This document shows, piece after piece, positions 26,658 to 34,852 of a stretch of DNA of 64,000 nucleotides. Each line of letters opens with the position of its first letter. Positions within the stretch are counted from its first letter, which is position 1. The notes under the pieces are model-generated. The model was given only the letters and a program-made list of their open reading frames with translations, was not told the DNA's origin and ran no database searches. A program made the position numbers and the translations under genes. Source of the stretch: Streptomyces sp. NBC_00523 (GTDB lineage: Bacteria; Actinomycetota; Actinomycetes; Streptomycetales; Streptomycetaceae); assembly GCF_036346615.1 (NCBI RefSeq), contig NZ_CP107836.1, positions 5,828,001-5,892,000 of the forward strand, written 5' to 3'.

Positions 26658-27578
26658 GTGAAGGCCACTGAAACCCCTCCCGCGGTCGCGGCGACGGAAC
26701 CGGCCCCCGTGTCCAAGTCGCCCGCCCCGGCGGGCAAGGAGAAGAAGACCAGCGAGGGGAAGACCCTCAACGTCTTCTCGCACGGCGTGCTGATCATCTG
26801 GGCGATCCTGGTGGTGCTGCCGCTGCTCTGGGCGATCATGTCGTCGTTCAAGACCGACGACTCGATCCTGTCGACGCCGTGGAAGCTGCCGGACACGCTT
26901 CACTTCGAGAACTGGTCGCGCGCCTGGAGCCAGGCGCACATGAGCGATTACTTCTTCAACACGATCGTCGTCGTGGGCTGTTCGCTCATCGGCACCCTGC
27001 TGCTCGGCTCGATGGCGGCCTATGTGCTCGCCCGGTTCGACTTCCCGGGCAACCGCTTCATCTACTACATGTTCATCGGCGGGATGAGCTTCCCGATCAT
27101 CCTGGCGCTGGTCCCGCTGTTCTTCGTGATGAACAACATGGGGATGCTGAACACGCGGCACGGACTGATCCTGGTCTACATCGCGTACTCGCTGCCCTTC
27201 ACCGTCTTCTTCCTCACCTCCTTCTTCCGGACGCTACCGGGGTCGGTGGCGGAAGCGGCGATGATCGACGGGGCCTCGCACACCCGGACGTTCTTCCAGG
27301 TCATGCTGCCGATGGCCAAGCCCGGACTGATCAGCGTCGGCATCTTCAACTTCCTCGGCCAGTGGAACCAGTACATGCTGCCGACGGTGCTGAACACCGA
27401 CCCGAAGTACCGGGTGCTCTCGCAGGGTCTGGTCGAACTGGCCAGCAGCCAGGGCTACAAGGGCGACTGGTCCGGCCTCTTCGCCGGTCTGGTGATGGCG
27501 ATGCTGCCGGTCCTCGCGGCCTACATCATCTTCCAGCGCCAGGTCGTGGCGGGGCTGACCGCGGGAGCGGTGAAGTAA
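26658..27578 (+). CDS. ngcG: NgcG, ABC permease
   Basis: 306 residues. A 35-residue Ala/Pro/Lys-rich cytoplasmic tail precedes the first membrane segment (HGVLIIWAILVVLPLLWAIM). The EAA loop SVAEAAMIDGASHTRTFFQ is at about residues 198-216, and the C-terminus QVVAGLTAGAVK is the common MalG ending. It completes the NgcEFG importer with NgcF. The start is GTG at 26658 with the purine-rich CGAGGTGAG upstream. It is the last gene of the operon; a 16-bp-arm hairpin lies 37 bases after the stop. Confidence 0.93.
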   Translation: MKATETPPAVAATEPAPVSKSPAPAGKEKKTSEGKTLNVFSHGVLIIWAILVVLPLLWAIMSSFKTDDSILSTPWKLPDTLHFENWSRAWSQAHMSDYFFNTIVVVGCSLIGTLLLGSMAAYVLARFDFPGNRFIYYMFIGGMSFPIILALVPLFFVMNNMGMLNTRHGLILVYIAYSLPFTVFFLTSFFRTLPGSVAEAAMIDGASHTRTFFQVMLPMAKPGLISVGIFNFLGQWNQYMLPTVLNTDPKYRVLSQGLVELASSQGYKGDWSGLFAGLVMAMLPVLAAYIIFQRQVVAGLTAGAVK

Positions 27579-27614
27579 CGCCCCGTACACCCTGAACGCA
27601 CTTCACGAACGAAG

Positions 27615-27652
27615 CGAACCGCCCGCCGGCATCCCAGCCGGCGGGCGGTTCG
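27615..27652. terminator. terminator hairpin after ngcG
   Basis: Perfect 16-bp arms CGAACCGCCCGCCGGC / GCCGGCGGGCGGTTCG with loop ATCCCA. It separates ngcEFG from rok7B7 on the same strand. Confidence 0.92.
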
Positions 27653-27768
27653 TCTGTGTACGGGGGACTTCGCCCGGGCCGCGGGGTGGAGGAGCGGTGC
27701 TCATCGGTGGCTCCGACTGCTCAAGGTCTTGACGGGGCCCGCCCGAAAACGGTCAGCTTAGAGTTCAC

Positions 27769-29001
27769 ATGTTGGAGAATATGGCAGGAGTGAGTGAGTC
27801 GATGGAGACTCCGGGGTCGCAGACGTCTCTGCATCGCGCCAACCTTGAGCGGGTCGTGCGCGCCGTACGCATGGCTGGTTCGCTCACCCAGGCGGAGATC
27901 GCCAGGAGTACGGGCCTCTCCGCGGCCACCGTCTCCAATATCGTTCGCGAACTGAAGGAAAGCGGCACGGTCGAGGTGACCCCCACCTCGGCGGGCGGCC
28001 GCCGGGCCCGCAGCGTCTCGCTCAGCGGTGACGCGGGCATCGTGATCGGCGTCGACTTCGGCCACACCCACCTGCGCGTGGCGGTCGGCAACCTGGCCCA
28101 CCAGGTGCTCGCCGAGGAGTCCGAGCCGCTGGACGTCGACGCCTCCTCCGCCGAGGGCTTCGGACGGGCGGAACAGCTGGTCAAGCGGCTGATCGAGACC
28201 ACCGGGATCAGCCCGGGGAAGGTCATCGGGGTGGGACTCGGTGTACCCGGCCCGATCGACGTCGAGTCCGGCACCCTGGGCTCCACGTCGATCCTGCCGG
28301 GGTGGACGGGCATCAACCCCAGCGAGGAGCTCGCCGCCCGCCTCGGCGTGCCGGTCTACGTGGACAACGACGCCAATCTCGGGGCCCTGGGCGAGCTGGT
28401 GTGGGGGAGCGGCCGGGGGGTCAGGGACCTCGCGTACATCAAGGTCGCCAGCGGTGTCGGCGCCGGTCTGGTGATCGACGGGCACATCTACCGGGGCCCG
28501 GGCGGCACGGCCGGCGAGATCGGCCACATCACCCTGGACGAATCGGGCCCGGTCTGCCGCTGCGGCAACCGCGGCTGCCTGGAGACCTTCACGGCCGCGC
28601 GCTACGTCCTGCCCCTGCTCCAGCCCAGCCACGGCCCCGATCTCACCATGGAGCGGGTGGTCCAGCTGGCCCGCGAGGGGGATCCGGGCTGCCGACGGGT
28701 GATCGGTGACGTCGGGCGGCACATCGGCAGCGGGGTGGCCAACCTCTGCAATCTGCTGAACCCGAGCCGCGTGGTGCTGGGCGGCTCGCTGGCGGAGGCC
28801 GGGGAGCTGGTCCTGGGGCCCATCAGGGACTCCGTGTCGCGTTACGCCATCCCCAGCGCGGCCCGGCAGCTGTCCGTGCTTCCGGGGGCCCTGGGGGGCC
28901 GTGCGGAGGTGCTGGGCGCGCTGGCGCTCGTCCTGAGCGAGATGGGGGATTCAACCCTTTTGGAGAGCACCCTCCCTGCGGCCACTCCTGCCTTCACTTA
29001 G
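27769..29001 (+). CDS. rok7B7: Rok7B7, ROK-family transcriptional regulator
   Basis: 410 residues. The N-terminal winged HTH is at about residues 25-85 (RVVRAVRMAGSLTQAEIARS, TGLSAATVSNIVRELKESG). The ROK sugar-kinase-like domain follows: VIGVDFGHTHLRVAV (phosphate-1 motif), GLGVPGPID, and the zinc-binding signature CRCGNRGCLET with GEIGHI. In S. coelicolor Rok7B7 controls xylose uptake genes, carbon catabolite repression and antibiotic production, and lies between ngcEFG and xylFGH exactly as here. ATG at 27769 is five bases after TAGAGT, a possible -10, so the mRNA may be leaderless; ATG at 27781 or 27802 are alternatives. It stops just before the xylF promoter, which carries a candidate operator. 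Confidence 0.92.
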   Translation: MLENMAGVSESMETPGSQTSLHRANLERVVRAVRMAGSLTQAEIARSTGLSAATVSNIVRELKESGTVEVTPTSAGGRRARSVSLSGDAGIVIGVDFGHTHLRVAVGNLAHQVLAEESEPLDVDASSAEGFGRAEQLVKRLIETTGISPGKVIGVGLGVPGPIDVESGTLGSTSILPGWTGINPSEELAARLGVPVYVDNDANLGALGELVWGSGRGVRDLAYIKVASGVGAGLVIDGHIYRGPGGTAGEIGHITLDESGPVCRCGNRGCLETFTAARYVLPLLQPSHGPDLTMERVVQLAREGDPGCRRVIGDVGRHIGSGVANLCNLLNPSRVVLGGSLAEAGELVLGPIRDSVSRYAIPSAARQLSVLPGALGGRAEVLGALALVLSEMGDSTLLESTLPAATPAFT

Positions 29002-29002
29002 A

Positions 29003-29031
29003 TAACGAATGGCACCGTTGTCATCTCGTTA
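29003..29031. promoter_or_regulatory. candidate operator in xylF promoter (TAACGA-N17-TCGTTA)
   Basis: Six-base inverted arms at 29003-29008 and 29026-29031, starting right at the rok7B7 stop codon. The spacer contains GGCACCGTTGTC (29011-29022), 10 of 12 identical to the perfect palindrome before the GH92 gene. The binding proteins are likely Rok7B7 and/or a LacI-type regulator. Confidence 0.45.
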
Positions 29032-29055
29032 AGGATTTACTCCTTGACGCCGCCC

Positions 29056-29092
29056 TCGCGGCCGAGTTGACTTCCAGCCACCTCGGCCGCGA
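29056..29092 (+). promoter_or_regulatory. stem-loop in the xylF leader
   Basis: 11-bp arms TCGCGGCCGAG / CTCGGCCGCGA with a 15-base loop, 33 bases before the xylF start codon and just ahead of its ribosome-binding site (GGAGGC at 29110). It may act as an attenuator, an RNA-stability element, or an operator overlapping the leader. Confidence 0.45.
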
Positions 29093-29124
29093 CGTTGCGG
29101 CCTCGTCAGGGAGGCAAACCCCCA

Positions 29125-30192
29125 ATGAACGCAATGACGCGACGCATCGTCATAGGCACGGCCGCCGTTTCGATGGCCGTCTCCCTCGCCGCTTGCGGCA
29201 AGGCCGGCGACGACAAGAAGGACTCGGCGGACTCGGGCAGCAAGACCAAGATCGGTCTGCTGCTCCCGGAGAACAAGACCGCCCGCTACGAGACGCTGGA
29301 CAAGCCGCTGTTCATCGAGGCGGTCAAGAAGGACTGCGCCGACTGCGAGGTCGTCTACAACAACGCGGCCGGGGACGTCGGCCAGCAGAAGCAGCAGTTC
29401 GAGCAGCAGATCGCCGACGGCATCAAGGTCATCGCGATCTCCTCGGTCGACGCCGAGAAGTCCGCCGCCTGGGTCGAGGCCGCCCACAAGAAGGGCGTCA
29501 AGGTCGTCGCGTACGACCGCGCCATCGCGGGTGCCGACGCCTACGTCAGCCACGACAACGAGAAGATCGGCCGCCTCCAGGGCCAGGCCGTCCTCGACGC
29601 CCTGGGTGCCAAGGCCGCCAAGGCCAACCTCGTCATGATCAACGGCGACGAGAAGGACCCGAACGCCGGTCTGTTCAAGAAGGGCGCCCACGCGTCCCTC
29701 GACGGCAAGATCAAGATCGCCTACGAGGCGTCCGGCGAGTGGGACCCGAAGATCGCCGGTGAGAAGATGACCGCCGCGATCTCCTCGGTCGGCAAGGGCA
29801 AGATCGACGCCGTCTACTCCGCCAACGACGGCATGGCGGGCGGCATCATCACCTCGCTGAGCAACGCCGGCATCAAGGACATCCCGGTGGGCGGCCAGGA
29901 CGCCGAGCTCCCGGGCATCCAGCGGATCATCGCCGGCACGCAGACCTTCACGATCTACAAGTCGCCGAAGCAGCTGGCCCCCGCGGCCGCCCAGTTCGCC
30001 GTCAACCTGCTCCAGGGCAAGGACATCGGCGCCCAGGGCGAGACGGACGGCGTTCCGTCCACGCTGCTCGAGCCGACCGTGGTCAACAAGGACAACATCG
30101 AGTCCACCGTGATCAAGGACGGCATCTACAAGGTCGCCGACGTCTGCGTCAAGGACATCGCCGCCAAGTGCACCGCGCTGGGCATCAAGTAG
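29125..30192 (+). CDS. xylF: XylF, xylose-binding lipoprotein
   Basis: 355 residues. Signal MTRRIVIGTAAVSMAVSLAA with lipobox LAAC. The mature protein is a type-1 periplasmic-binding (ribose/xylose) domain: KTKIGLLLPENKTARYETLD, QQIADGIKVIAISSVD, VVAYDRAIAGADAYVSHDNE and GGQDAELPGIQRIIAG, closely resembling E. coli XylF. It would capture D-xylose for XylGH. ATG at 29125 has GGAGGC nine bases upstream. First gene of xylFGH; a stem-loop after its stop probably makes it more abundant than the membrane parts. A possible source of its xylose is the alpha-xylosidase encoded at 14.5 kb, though that enzyme acts inside the cell. Confidence 0.94.
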   Translation: MNAMTRRIVIGTAAVSMAVSLAACGKAGDDKKDSADSGSKTKIGLLLPENKTARYETLDKPLFIEAVKKDCADCEVVYNNAAGDVGQQKQQFEQQIADGIKVIAISSVDAEKSAAWVEAAHKKGVKVVAYDRAIAGADAYVSHDNEKIGRLQGQAVLDALGAKAAKANLVMINGDEKDPNAGLFKKGAHASLDGKIKIAYEASGEWDPKIAGEKMTAAISSVGKGKIDAVYSANDGMAGGIITSLSNAGIKDIPVGGQDAELPGIQRIIAGTQTFTIYKSPKQLAPAAAQFAVNLLQGKDIGAQGETDGVPSTLLEPTVVNKDNIESTVIKDGIYKVADVCVKDIAAKCTALGIK

Positions 30193-30200
30193 TCCCTCCT

Positions 30201-30228
30201 CGCGCCGGGGCCGACAGGCCCCGGCGCG
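30201..30228 (+). promoter_or_regulatory. intercistronic stem-loop after xylF
   Basis: Perfect 12-bp arms CGCGCCGGGGCC / GGCCCCGGCGCG with loop GACA, eight bases after the xylF stop and 209 bases before xylG. The arrangement, a strong hairpin behind a binding-protein gene inside an ABC operon, is typical of partial terminators or mRNA-stabilising elements. The rest of the 244-bp gap has no gene. Confidence 0.7.
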
Positions 30229-30436
30229 TGCGGGCCCGGGTCCGCCCCGCACGGCGGAACCCGCCCGCGCCCCCATGACTGTCCGGCCCCGGTCGGCTCA
30301 CACCCCGCTTCCGGCCGGGTGCCGGACACTCTTCCCCCCAGTGCTTCCCGTATGTCGACGCTGCCCTCGCGGCGCGGCGTCTCCGCCGGTCAGGCGGCAC
30401 ATCCCCGCCGGTCAGGCGGCGAAGGAGATGGTTCAC

Positions 30437-31216
30437 GTGTCACAGACGCCCGTGCTGGCGTTGCGTGGAGTCTTCAAGCGATTCGGAGCGGTCCAGGTCC
30501 TCTCCGGTGTCGATCTCGAAGTCCACGCCGGAGAAGTGGTCGCCCTCGTCGGCGACAACGGTGCCGGAAAGTCCACGCTGGTCAAGACGATCGCCGGCGT
30601 GCACCCCATCGATGAGGGCGTCATCGAGTGGGAGGGCGCGAAGGTGGACATCAGCCGTCCGCACGACGCCCAGAACCTCGGCGTCGCCACCGTCTACCAG
30701 GACCTCGCGCTCTGCGACAACCTGGACGTCGTCGCCAACCTCTTCCTCGGGCGCGAGATCAAGAAGGGCGGCGTCCTCGACGAGGTCGCCATGGAGAAGC
30801 GGGCCCAGGACCTCCTGTCGACCCTCTCCATCCGCATCCCCAGCGTCCGCATCCCGGTCGCCGCGCTCTCCGGCGGTCAGCGCCAGGTCGTGGCCATCGC
30901 CCGCGCCCTGGTCGGCAACCCCAAGATCGTGATCCTGGACGAGCCCACCGCGGCCCTCGGCGTCGAGCAGACCGCCCAGGTGCTCGACCTGGTGGAGCGG
31001 CTGCGCGAGCAGAACCTCGGCGTCATCCTCATCAGCCACAACATGGCCGATGTGAAGGCCGTGGCCGACAAGGTCGCCGTGCTGCGACTCGGCCACAACA
31101 ACGGCGTCTTCCCCGTGGCCACGACCAGCCACGAAGAAATCATCGCCGCGATCACGGGCGCCACGGACAACGCCGTGACCCGTCGCAAGTCGCGCAGCGC
31201 GGAGGCATCCAAGTGA
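30437..31216 (+). CDS. xylG: XylG, sugar ABC transporter ATPase (single domain)
   Basis: 259 residues with one nucleotide-binding domain: Walker A GDNGAGKST, Q-loop VYQDLALC, signature LSGGQRQVV, Walker B IVILDEPTA and H-loop LISHNM. E. coli XylG has two such domains in about 510 residues; the single-domain form here is like FrcA-type ATPases and would need to dimerise. GTG at 30437 is preferred because AAGGAG is correctly spaced (about 9 bases); the ATG at 30428 is too close. The last four bases overlap the xylH start (GTGA), implying coupled translation. It energises uptake by XylFGH. Confidence 0.94.
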   Translation: MSQTPVLALRGVFKRFGAVQVLSGVDLEVHAGEVVALVGDNGAGKSTLVKTIAGVHPIDEGVIEWEGAKVDISRPHDAQNLGVATVYQDLALCDNLDVVANLFLGREIKKGGVLDEVAMEKRAQDLLSTLSIRIPSVRIPVAALSGGQRQVVAIARALVGNPKIVILDEPTAALGVEQTAQVLDLVERLREQNLGVILISHNMADVKAVADKVAVLRLGHNNGVFPVATTSHEEIIAAITGATDNAVTRRKSRSAEASK

Positions 31217-32529
31217 GCAACACCAACGAGACTTCGGCCAAGGTCCCGGCCCAGGCGGAGCCCACCGAGGCCCCCGAGACCACCGAGGCCCCCGCGGCGG
31301 CCGAGGGCGCCGTGCGCGTCGTCGACCCCCGGCTGCTCGTCCGGGAGCAGGGCTTCAAGGGCTACTGGACCGAGTTCAAGCGCAAGGTGCGCTCGGGTGA
31401 GATCGGCTCGCTGCCCGTCGTGGTCGGCCTGATCATCATCGGCATCGTCTTCCAGGCCGAGACCGGCAACTTCCTCACCTCGTACAACCTCGACCAGATC
31501 ACGCTGTACGCGGCGGGCCCCGGCATCATGGCCGTCGGCATCGTCTTCGTCCTGCTGCTCGGCGAGATCGACCTCGCGGTCGGCTCCGTCGCCGGTCTGG
31601 CGGGCGCGGTGTGGGCCGTCCTCGGCACGGACATGCCCGACGGCCTGGCCATCGTGCTCGGCATCCTCTCCGGCACGGTCATCGGCGCCTTCCACGGCAT
31701 CGTCTTCGCCAAGATCGGCGTGCCCGCGTTCGTCGTGACCCTGGCGGGCTTCCTGGGCTGGGCCGGCATGCAGACCTGGGTGATGGGCGAGAAGTCCACC
31801 ATCACCACCCCGCTCGGCAGCTTCGTCCGCGACCTGACCAGCTACTACTTCGAGGACGTCGCCGCCGCCTACGGCCTCGCCATCGTCGTGATCGTCGCCT
31901 TCTACCTCACGCAGCTGCGTGACGCGCGGCGCCGCAAGGCCGCCGAGCTGCCGGCCCGCCCGCAGAGCGAGATCATCCTGCGCACCGTGCTGCTCGCCGT
32001 CCTGGCCCTCCTCGCCGCGTACGCGTTCAACCAGGAGCAGGGCCTCCCGCTCTCCCTGGTGATCTTCCTCGCGATCCTGGTCATCACCGACTTCGTGCTC
32101 CGCCGCACCACGTACGGCCGTCAGGTCTTCGCGGTCGGCGGTGGCGTCGAGGCCGCGCGCCGCGCCGGTATCAACGTCTCCTGGATCCGCATCTCGGTGT
32201 TCATGATCTCCGGCACGCTCGGTGCGGTCGGCGGCCTCTTCCTGGCCTCCGCGACCGGCGGCGCCGACCGCTCCCTCGGTGGCGGCAACCAGCTCATGAT
32301 GTGCATCGCCGCGGCCGTCATCGGCGGTACGTCCCTGTTCGGCGGACGCGGCAAGGTCTGGTCGGCGCTCCTCGGCATCCTGGTGATCCAGTCGATCGTC
32401 CAGGGCCTCAACCAGATGAACCTGTCGTCCAACGCGATCCAGTACATGATCACCGGTGCGGTCCTCCTCATCGCCGTGATCATCGACTCGGTCTCCCGCA
32501 AGACGCAGAAGACCGCAGGGCGCGCCTAG
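31213..32529 (+). CDS. xylH: XylH, sugar ABC transporter permease
   Basis: 438 residues. A hydrophilic N-terminal tail of about 60 residues (Glu/Ala/Thr-rich) precedes about ten transmembrane segments: LPVVVGLIIIGIVFQ, IMAVGIVFVLLLGEIDLAVG, VLGILSGTVIGAFHGIVFAK and others. The LLLGEIDLAVGSVAGLAGA segment and the NLSSNAIQYMITGAVLLIAV C-terminus identify a RbsC/XylH-type CUT2 permease. GTG at 31213 overlaps the xylG stop by four bases. It forms the membrane channel of the xylose importer. A hairpin with 18-bp arms follows 40 bases after the stop. Confidence 0.94.
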   Translation: MSNTNETSAKVPAQAEPTEAPETTEAPAAAEGAVRVVDPRLLVREQGFKGYWTEFKRKVRSGEIGSLPVVVGLIIIGIVFQAETGNFLTSYNLDQITLYAAGPGIMAVGIVFVLLLGEIDLAVGSVAGLAGAVWAVLGTDMPDGLAIVLGILSGTVIGAFHGIVFAKIGVPAFVVTLAGFLGWAGMQTWVMGEKSTITTPLGSFVRDLTSYYFEDVAAAYGLAIVVIVAFYLTQLRDARRRKAAELPARPQSEIILRTVLLAVLALLAAYAFNQEQGLPLSLVIFLAILVITDFVLRRTTYGRQVFAVGGGVEAARRAGINVSWIRISVFMISGTLGAVGGLFLASATGGADRSLGGGNQLMMCIAAAVIGGTSLFGGRGKVWSALLGILVIQSIVQGLNQMNLSSNAIQYMITGAVLLIAVIIDSVSRKTQKTAGRA

Positions 32530-32568
32530 CGACACGCAACACCGCAGGCCGCGCGCGTACGCACCACC

Positions 32569-32611
32569 CGCCGGAGCCCGGCGCCCCCACGGAGGGCGCC
32601 GGGCTCCGGCG
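32569..32611. terminator. terminator hairpin after xylH
   Basis: Perfect 18-bp arms CGCCGGAGCCCGGCGCCC / GGGCGCCGGGCTCCGGCG with a seven-base loop. It separates xylFGH from dxs. Confidence 0.92.
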
Positions 32612-32716
32612 CGTACCGGCACGGAAGGGGCAGCACGCCCCGACTCCCGCTTCGGGGGGAGGCCGTTAGACTCATCGGATCGGCATGCTCGACCAGCACA
32701 ATCGCAAGGAGGCACG

Positions 32717-34693
32717 GTGACACAGCCGCGCGAAGCGCGTCACGCACGGGCGGTGGTGGGCGACGGATGGGATCTGCTGACCCGCATCGGCGGACCGCGT
32801 GACCTCGACCGGCTCACTCCCGAGCAGCTGGAGCAGCTCGCCGAGGAGATCCGGACCTTCCTGGTCGACGCGGTCTCCAAGACCGGCGGACACCTCGGAC
32901 CCAACCTCGGCGTGGTCGAGCTCACCATCGCCCTGCACCGGGTCTTCGACTCGCCGAAGGACAAGGTCCTCTTCGACACCGGCCACCAGAGCTACGTGCA
33001 CAAGCTCCTCACCGGCCGCCAGGACTTCAGCAGGCTCAAGAGCAAGGGTGGCCTCTCCGGCTACCCCTCGCGCGCCGAGTCCGAGCACGACGTCATCGAG
33101 AACTCGCACGCCTCGACCGTCCTCGGCTGGGCCGACGGCCTCGCCAAGGCCAACGAGGTCCGCGGCAAGGACGACCACGTCGTCGCGGTCATCGGCGACG
33201 GCGCCCTCACCGGCGGCATGGCCTGGGAGGCGCTGAACAACATCGCCGCCGCCAAGGACCGCCCCCTCGTCATCGTCGTCAACGACAACGAGCGCTCCTA
33301 CGCACCCACCATCGGCGGCCTCGCCAACCACCTGGCCACCCTGCGCACCACCGACGGCTACGAACGCTTCCTGGCCCGCGGCAAGGACCTCCTGGAGCGC
33401 ACCCCCGTCGTCGGCAAGCCGCTGTACGAGACGCTGCACGGCGCCAAGAAGGGCCTCAAGGACTTCATCGCCCCGCAGGGCATGTTCGAGGACCTCGGCC
33501 TCAAGTACGTCGGCCCCATCGACGGCCACGACATCGAGGCCCTGGAATCCGCCCTCCAGCGCGCCAAGCGCTTCGGCGGTCCGGTCATCGTGCACTGCCT
33601 CACCGAGAAGGGTCGCGGCTACACCCCCGCGCTCCAGGACGAGGCCGACCGCTTCCACGCCGTCGGCAAGATCCACCCCGACACGGGCCTGCCCGTCGCC
33701 ACCTCCGGCCTCGACTGGACCTCGGTGTTCGGCGAGGAGATGGTCAAGCTCGGCCACGAGCGCGAGGACATCGTCGCGATCACCGCGGCCATGCTCCAGC
33801 CGGTCGGCCTGACCCGGTTCGAGAAGGACTTCCCGGACCGGATCTACGACGTCGGCATCGCCGAGCAGCACGGCGCGGTCTCCGCGGCCGGCCTCGCCAC
33901 CGGCGGCCTCCACCCGGTCTTCGCGGTGTACGCCACCTTCCTCAACCGCGCCTTCGACCAGGTCCTGATGGACGTCGCCCTGCACAAGTGCGGGGTCACC
34001 TTCGTCCTGGACCGGGCCGGCATCACCGGTACGGACGGCGCCTCGCACAACGGCATGTGGGACATGTCGATCCTCCAGGTCGTGCCCGGCCTGCGGATCG
34101 CCGCCCCGCGCGACGCCGACCAGGTCCGCGCCCAGCTGCGCGAGGCCGTCGAGGTGGACGACGCACCCACGGTCGTCCGCTTCTCCAAGGGCGCGGTCGG
34201 CCCGTCGGTCAAGGCCGTCGGCACGGTGGGCGGCATGGACGTGCTCCGCGAGCCCGGCGCCGCCCGGCCCGACGTGCTGCTCGTCTCCATCGGCGCGCTC
34301 GCCCCGATGTGCCTGGAGATCGCCGACCTGCTCGACGCCCAGGGCATCTCCACGACCGTCGTGGACCCGCGCTGGGTGAAGCCGGTGGACGAGGCCCTGG
34401 CCCCGCTCGCCGCGCAGCACCGCGTCGTCGTCACCGTCGAGGACAACAGCAGGGCCGGCGGCGTCGGCTCCGCGGTCTCCCAGGCGCTGCGCGACGCGGA
34501 CGTCGACGTCCCGCTGCGCGACTTCGGCATCCCGCCGGTCTTCCTCGACCACGCCTCCCGCAAGGAGGTCATGGCCGAGATCGGGCTGACCGCGCCGGAC
34601 ATCGCCCGCCAGGTCACCGGCCTGGTCGCCAAGCTGGACGGGCGCTACGAATCGGCGGAGGACCGCACCGTCGTGGAGCGCGTCCGGGACTGA
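32717..34693 (+). CDS. dxs: 1-deoxy-D-xylulose-5-phosphate synthase Dxs
   Basis: 658 residues; Dxs enzymes are about 620-650. It condenses pyruvate and glyceraldehyde-3-phosphate to DXP, the first step of the MEP isoprenoid route and a precursor for thiamine and pyridoxal. Visible: the GHQSYVHKLLTGR segment, TPP/Mg motif GDGALTGGMAWEALNN, the catalytic Glu in DVGIAEQHGAVSAAGLA, and transketolase C-domain motifs (VRFSKGAVG, VTVEDNS). GTG at 32717 follows AAGGAGG; the first about 18 residues (to GDGWD) extend beyond the usual start near LLTRIGGPRDL. It stands alone between two hairpins. Streptomyces genomes often hold a second dxs elsewhere. Confidence 0.97.
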   Translation: MTQPREARHARAVVGDGWDLLTRIGGPRDLDRLTPEQLEQLAEEIRTFLVDAVSKTGGHLGPNLGVVELTIALHRVFDSPKDKVLFDTGHQSYVHKLLTGRQDFSRLKSKGGLSGYPSRAESEHDVIENSHASTVLGWADGLAKANEVRGKDDHVVAVIGDGALTGGMAWEALNNIAAAKDRPLVIVVNDNERSYAPTIGGLANHLATLRTTDGYERFLARGKDLLERTPVVGKPLYETLHGAKKGLKDFIAPQGMFEDLGLKYVGPIDGHDIEALESALQRAKRFGGPVIVHCLTEKGRGYTPALQDEADRFHAVGKIHPDTGLPVATSGLDWTSVFGEEMVKLGHEREDIVAITAAMLQPVGLTRFEKDFPDRIYDVGIAEQHGAVSAAGLATGGLHPVFAVYATFLNRAFDQVLMDVALHKCGVTFVLDRAGITGTDGASHNGMWDMSILQVVPGLRIAAPRDADQVRAQLREAVEVDDAPTVVRFSKGAVGPSVKAVGTVGGMDVLREPGAARPDVLLVSIGALAPMCLEIADLLDAQGISTTVVDPRWVKPVDEALAPLAAQHRVVVTVEDNSRAGGVGSAVSQALRDADVDVPLRDFGIPPVFLDHASRKEVMAEIGLTAPDIARQVTGLVAKLDGRYESAEDRTVVERVRD

Positions 34694-34709
34694 CCCGTAG
34701 CAGCTCGGC

Positions 34710-34760
34710 CGAACGGGCCGGTCGGACCACCCGTAACGAGTGGTCCGACCGGCCCGTTCG
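34710..34760. terminator. terminator hairpin after dxs
   Basis: Perfect 21-bp arms (34710-34730 and 34740-34760, beginning CGAACGGGCCGG) with a nine-base loop, 17 bases after the dxs stop. Confidence 0.93.
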
Positions 34761-34852
34761 CGTGAAATCCGGCCGCGGCAGGCGTGCCGCGAACGGGTGG
34801 TGGGGCCGGGTCCGGAGACTGGCGTGCACGACGAGTGCGTGGAGGTACGCCG

